A DNA stretch of 64,000 bases, taken from an uncultured Lachnospiraceae bacterium (GTDB lineage: Bacteria; Bacillota; Clostridia; Lachnospirales; Lachnospiraceae). The stretch lies in NCBI GenBank assembly GCA_900548905.1, contig URMK01000010.1, positions 1-64,000 of the forward strand, read 5' to 3'. Numbering within the stretch: position 1 is the first letter of the stretch; every line of letters starts with the position of its first letter. Positions 60,567 through 64,000 of the stretch are shown here, in pieces. The translations under genes and the position numbers were made by a program. The notes beneath the pieces were generated by a model, which ran no database searches, was not told the DNA's origin, and worked only from the letters and a program-made list of their open reading frames with translations.

Positions 60567-60955
60567 TCATTTTCTGTGCTGTCTATCACCGTTTCTTTTT
60601 TTCCTGCAGAAACCAGGCCGTCCCGAAGGGAGGAATGGGGCGTTTTTGGGCCTGCAGCAGTTCCCGCTTTATCAGGGGAAGCATTCCCGCGGGACTTTGC
60701 AGAAGCTTCCATCAATTTTCCATAGATAGCCGCAACCACTTCGTACAGTTCCACAGGGATGTTGGTTCCCACATCCAGCATGCATAAAAGGGAAGCGGCG
60801 CTGTCGTCCTTAAAAACAGGGATCCCTTTCTGTTCTGCGATATCTATAATTTTTTCCGCCATGGGGCCGTAGCCGGAGGCGATGACCACGGGGGCGGTAT
60901 CTTCCTCCATATTATATTTCAGGGCGGCCGCTTTGTTTTTCTTATATTTTGACAT
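60563..60955 (-). CDS. FlhB C-terminal-like protein (YlqH/FhlB)
   Basis: The 130-residue protein repeats the FlhB cytoplasmic domain after the NPTH point (APVVIASGYGPMAEKIIDIA, KGIPVFKDD) with no membrane part. Stand-alone FlhB-like proteins occur in Firmicutes beside a FliK-like gene, as here. They may substitute for cleaved FlhB tails or act in hook-length control. It overlaps the upstream gene by 14 bases. Confidence 0.88.
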   Translation of the reverse strand: MSKYKKNKAAALKYNMEEDTAPVVIASGYGPMAEKIIDIAEQKGIPVFKDDSAASLLCMLDVGTNIPVELYEVVAAIYGKLMEASAKSRGNASPDKAGTAAGPKTPHSSLRDGLVSAGKKETVIDSTENE

Positions 60956-62336
60956 CTACGCCGGTCCTCCTGTAGGGCAGTGTTTTGAAAACATCCATCA
61001 GTGAGCGGATATGATCCAGTTTTTCCACTCTGGCCTCGTTCATCAGGTATCCTTTTTCTCCGGCGATTTTTTTTATTTCAGGCAGAAGGGCGGAAAAAAG
61101 GGAGAGGCAGCTTCCGGGGCAGAACAACAGGAAGCTCATATTTTTTCCGCTGACCAGGAATTCCGCTTCCAGCTGTCCGATGCCCTCGATATCAAAGGTA
61201 ATCAGCATATGGACATGGCTTCCGTCCCCGCCGTCTTTTCCCTCAGTTTCCCTGTCGTCCGGATCGATCCACAGTTCGGAAAAAGCCTTCCTCCCCTGAT
61301 AATCCACCGGAATGACAAAATGCAAAAGGGGCGTATAGTTACAGGGGGAGGAAAGCAGGCTTGTGAGGATTTTTTCAATGCGGTCGCCGTTTAAGCTCTG
61401 CATGCCGCTTTCCTTGTCCTGTTTGGCAATAATAGCCGCCAGGGTATCCACCACATGGGAGCGCATTGAGCTGTCACCCGCTTCTTTGAAACGGCTGATA
61501 TAGTCGCTGACAAGGGCGCGGAGCTGATCCTTTGCTTCCCTGTTGTTTATCCGCACCAGCAGGCCGAACAGGGCCTCCTGGAGAAAAGTTTCGTTTTCCC
61601 GGTAACGGGAGAGGTTGTACAGGATATTCGGCACCACCCGGGCCGACTGGGGGGAATAAAGGATGCTTCCCTCCAGTTCCTTAAGCAGAGCCTGCGCCTG
61701 TACCTTCAACTCCTGGAAATGGGAGCCGTCATCCTGCCGGAAGCCCTCCGCCAGATCCCGCAGGCGGGGAGCCAGGTTTTTGCTGGCGGAAAGCTGATCC
61801 GCCAGGAAAGAAAAGCCATTGGCTGCGGAATCTTTTGCATCCCGTCTTGCCAGGATGGAATTGATCGCTTTCAGCAGTTCCGCGGTTTCCGTCCGAAGCT
61901 CCGGGTTTTCTTTCACCAGCGTGCGGAGGAAATCAAACAGAGGGCCCTTAAAAAGGGTGGAGGAATATTCCTGGCGCATCATTTCGTCCACAATGGAATC
62001 GGGCCGGATCAGCAGCGCCTGGAAAAGCTGCTGGATTTCCTGCGTCACCGTATTGTTGTTAACCGGAAGAAGGCTGATGATTTCTTCCAGTAAAGTGATG
62101 TTTTTCAGATAATTTACAGTCACATCCGGATCCTTCAGAAGATTCATCAGCGTAGCCGCGCCCGCGTCCTTCTGGTAAATGTTATGCTGGGACAGCAGGG
62201 AGCTGCTGTCGGGGTTTTTGGCAATGTGGCTGATTTCCTGCAAATCAAAGGGGATGGAGGGATCGGTAACATTTTTATTCTGTTGGACGATATTCTTGCC
62301 GATTACCGGAGACGTCACTTTCAAGATGTCAGCCAT
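60942..62336 (-). CDS. FliK-like protein (YlqG-type)
   Basis: The 464-residue protein has a helical N-terminal two-thirds and a C-terminal FliK-like beta domain (FVIPVDYQGRKAFSELWIDP, LITFDIEGIGQLEAEFLVSG, LPEIKKIAGEKGYLM). It pairs with the FlhB-tail-like gene. Hook-length or export control is inferred; the true FliK may be elsewhere. Confidence 0.75.
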   Translation of the reverse strand: MADILKVTSPVIGKNIVQQNKNVTDPSIPFDLQEISHIAKNPDSSSLLSQHNIYQKDAGAATLMNLLKDPDVTVNYLKNITLLEEIISLLPVNNNTVTQEIQQLFQALLIRPDSIVDEMMRQEYSSTLFKGPLFDFLRTLVKENPELRTETAELLKAINSILARRDAKDSAANGFSFLADQLSASKNLAPRLRDLAEGFRQDDGSHFQELKVQAQALLKELEGSILYSPQSARVVPNILYNLSRYRENETFLQEALFGLLVRINNREAKDQLRALVSDYISRFKEAGDSSMRSHVVDTLAAIIAKQDKESGMQSLNGDRIEKILTSLLSSPCNYTPLLHFVIPVDYQGRKAFSELWIDPDDRETEGKDGGDGSHVHMLITFDIEGIGQLEAEFLVSGKNMSFLLFCPGSCLSLFSALLPEIKKIAGEKGYLMNEARVEKLDHIRSLMDVFKTLPYRRTGVDVKI

Positions 62337-62365
62337 AATTTCCTTTTCCCTTCCTTTTGTATCTG

Positions 62366-62575
62366 TCAGCGCATACCCTTACGGATTTCTCCGTCCAGAT
62401 AGTAATAGCTCACGCTGTCCTCCTTATCCGCTATTACCAGTCGGGAATCCCCGATACATATTACCGTCCCGGGATAAACCTCATCTGCCAGCAGACGGGT
62501 TCTTCCCACCTCACGGATTTGTTTCGCCAATTGTGCCGCTTTGCTTTGCAGCTGGCGCTGCTTTAATTTTCCCAC
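62366..62575 (-). CDS. 69-residue protein of the FapA operon
   Basis: The protein has a helical start (KQRQLQSKAAQLAKQIREVG) then a beta-rich KOW-like part (YPGTVICIGDSRLVIADKED, VSYYYLDGEI). The start is a GTG five bases after GGAGG and 33 bases after fapA. No known function. Confidence 0.65.
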   Translation of the reverse strand: MGKLKQRQLQSKAAQLAKQIREVGRTRLLADEVYPGTVICIGDSRLVIADKEDSVSYYYLDGEIRKGMR

Positions 62576-62608
62576 CGAAGCCTCCAGATTCAGCCCGTTC
62601 AGTCTTTG

Positions 62609-64000
62609 CTACTGGGCGGGTGTCAGGCCCATACGGTTCTGTTTTTCGGTAAGCCAGGCCGTATTTTTACGGTTTTCTTCCTGCTGCAGGGTTATTTCCC
62701 GTATTTCCTCCGCTGTTTTTTCGGCTTCCGCAATCAGCTGCGGAGTGGCTCCCAGCGTGACGGAGGTGGTGATATGGCTGACGGCTCCCACAGCTTTTAC
62801 ATTCATTTCGTTATAGACGGAACAGCTTCCTCCGATAAAAGCGCCTCTGCGTCCCACCAGAGTCAGGTTATTCTCGCAGGATACCTGAGAGTTGATGATG
62901 TATTCCGCCTGGATGTTTTTACCGGCATGGATGGTACAGTCCTCCAGGAATTTAGCGGTAATGTCCCCTCCCGATTCCAGAATGCCGCAATGCATGCCCC
63001 GCATCCCCTTCTGAAGCTGGATATCCCCGCCTGCGATGAGGGCGGCCCCTTCCACCATGCCCATGACTGTTATATTGCCTTTGGCCCGTACTTCATAGCC
63101 TTCAAACACATCTCCCTGGATAAATACACTTCCGCTGAAATTGATATTTCCCACGGAATTATCCACGTTTTGGGCCACCTCAAATACCTTTTCCACATGG
63201 AAACGTCCGCTGCGGAAGGTAAGGTTGCCTTCACAGGCCGCCACGAGCCGGGTTCCGTCTTCATTATAGGTAATATTCCTTCCCTGTGGGATGGCGGGCA
63301 TCATCCCCTGACTGCCGCGGACCGGCTGTCCGAACACATTCATGCCGTCCTCCGGATCCGTGGGCCGGGTGATCTGGCAGACCACATCGCCCTCTTTCAC
63401 GTTATGGATCAGGTTCATATTTTTAAAATCAATGCCTCCGTTTTGTTTGGTGGCATATTTCAGTTGTACCTGCCTCGGGAAAAAATCCTTGATTTTCCCG
63501 CTGCTCCCATCCTTTGCAGGCTTTCCCTGCGCAATGACAAACATCTGCCGGTAGCGTTTATTCCCGACGATATCCCGGATTTTGTCCTCGTCAACGCCAT
63601 AGATGATATGTCTGTCCGCAAGGGCTTTGCGGAGGGCCTGTTCCGTAATATCCGCCCCGCCCCCTTCCGGCTCCCACACCATCAGCATGGCTTCCATTTT
63701 GTCCGCCGATACATTCAGCTCCAGAGAAGCATCCCTGGCAACAGCGGTTTCCTCCTCCGGTTCGGAACCGGCCTCTTCTTCCGGCATCAGTTCTCCTCCG
63801 CGGCTTCTGGCATCCAGCTCTCTCTGCTTTTCCAGCTCCGCTTCATTCCAATCCTCCACGGTTTCAATCAGAGTCTCCTTTTTGGGCAGGATGCCGGCTC
63901 CGTTCTCCGTATGGCCGGCGCCGGTGCTCTCCCCTCCGGCTTCCTCTCCCGCATACAGCTTATCGTATTCCTTTTTTTCCTGACCCTCATCGGCACCGAG
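62609..64000 (-). CDS. FapA/DUF342-family protein, cut by the right edge
   Basis: At least 463 residues are encoded and the frame stays open to the window end, with the start outside. DUF342 features: KFLEDCTIHAGKNIQAEYII, right-handed beta-helix repeats of Gly-rich hexapeptides (GNITVMGMVEGAALIAGGDI) and a C-terminal helical tail ending MGLTPAQ. The visible N-terminal 100 residues are acidic and low complexity. The family is often near flagellar or cell-surface genes; its function is unclear. Confidence 0.88.
   Translation of the reverse strand, partial: LGADEGQEKKEYDKLYAGEEAGGESTGAGHTENGAGILPKKETLIETVEDWNEAELEKQRELDARSRGGELMPEEEAGSEPEEETAVARDASLELNVSADKMEAMLMVWEPEGGGADITEQALRKALADRHIIYGVDEDKIRDIVGNKRYRQMFVIAQGKPAKDGSSGKIKDFFPRQVQLKYATKQNGGIDFKNMNLIHNVKEGDVVCQITRPTDPEDGMNVFGQPVRGSQGMMPAIPQGRNITYNEDGTRLVAACEGNLTFRSGRFHVEKVFEVAQNVDNSVGNINFSGSVFIQGDVFEGYEVRAKGNITVMGMVEGAALIAGGDIQLQKGMRGMHCGILESGGDITAKFLEDCTIHAGKNIQAEYIINSQVSCENNLTLVGRRGAFIGGSCSVYNEMNVKAVGAVSHITTSVTLGATPQLIAEAEKTAEEIREITLQQEENRKNTAWLTEKQNRMGLTPAQ

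Overview
The window looks like part of a chromosome of a motile, Gram-positive gut-type Clostridia, most likely Lachnospiraceae. This is inferred from the flagellar operon layout with FliW and CsrA, the Rpn-type nuclease, strong AGGAGG ribosome sites and the phage and ICE gene families. No 16S or other species marker is present.

About 1-14,000 (minus strand) is the replication half of a temperate phage or phage-like element: family A DNA polymerase, VapE-type primase/helicase, SNF2 helicase, VRR-NUC nuclease, DUF2800, DUF2815, two tandem DUF4406/DUF7768-like proteins, an HNH nuclease, a PAPS-reductase-like protein, a radical SAM gene broken by a TAG codon and a truncated cytosine methyltransferase. 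Packaging and structural genes would lie left of the window. No integrase is visible.

About 14,000-20,900 is a more AT-rich restriction-modification island: an XRE controller with two operator-like repeats, a complete m5C methyltransferase and, convergent to it, a PLD nuclease, a Z1 ATPase, a second different PLD nuclease, a Vsr-type endonuclease and an unknown 130-residue protein. The Z1 plus PLD pairing matches the ATP-dependent NgoAVII/CglI restriction systems. The second PLD nuclease and the unknown protein make it unusual.

About 20,900-24,400 is the end of an integrative element: an unknown small protein, ParB, ParA, a SymE-like protein, a 560-base structured gap and a small Cro-like regulator. 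The element abuts the 3' end of an rlmCD/rumA gene whose last 90 or so codons are AT-rich and appear to be supplied by the element, the pattern left by integration into this gene.

About 24,400-37,600 is ordinary chromosome: rlmCD, LysR, HAD phosphatase, tRNA-Gly(CCC), a decayed MerR/GyrI gene, a SAM methyltransferase, HelD, an AraC-GNAT fusion, a TetR-FMN-flavodoxin operon, an SGNH hydrolase and tRNA-Pro(AGG).

About 37,600-64,000 is motility. One long minus-strand operon runs flgM-flgN-flgK-flgL-DUF6470-fliW-csrA-chaperone-fliD-fliS-flgB-flgC-motB-fliM-fliY-fliO-fliP-fliQ-fliR-flhB-ftsE-ftsX. Divergent from flgM are a ParA ATPase and a ComFB protein. Flagellin stands alone behind a sigma-28-like promoter and a leader with two CsrA-type hairpins. 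Upstream of it is a FapA-FliK-like-FlhB-like-PilZ-VanY operon, with fapA cut by the right edge. FliW-CsrA and flagellin form the known homeostatic loop, and the PilZ and ComFB proteins suggest a cyclic-dinucleotide input.
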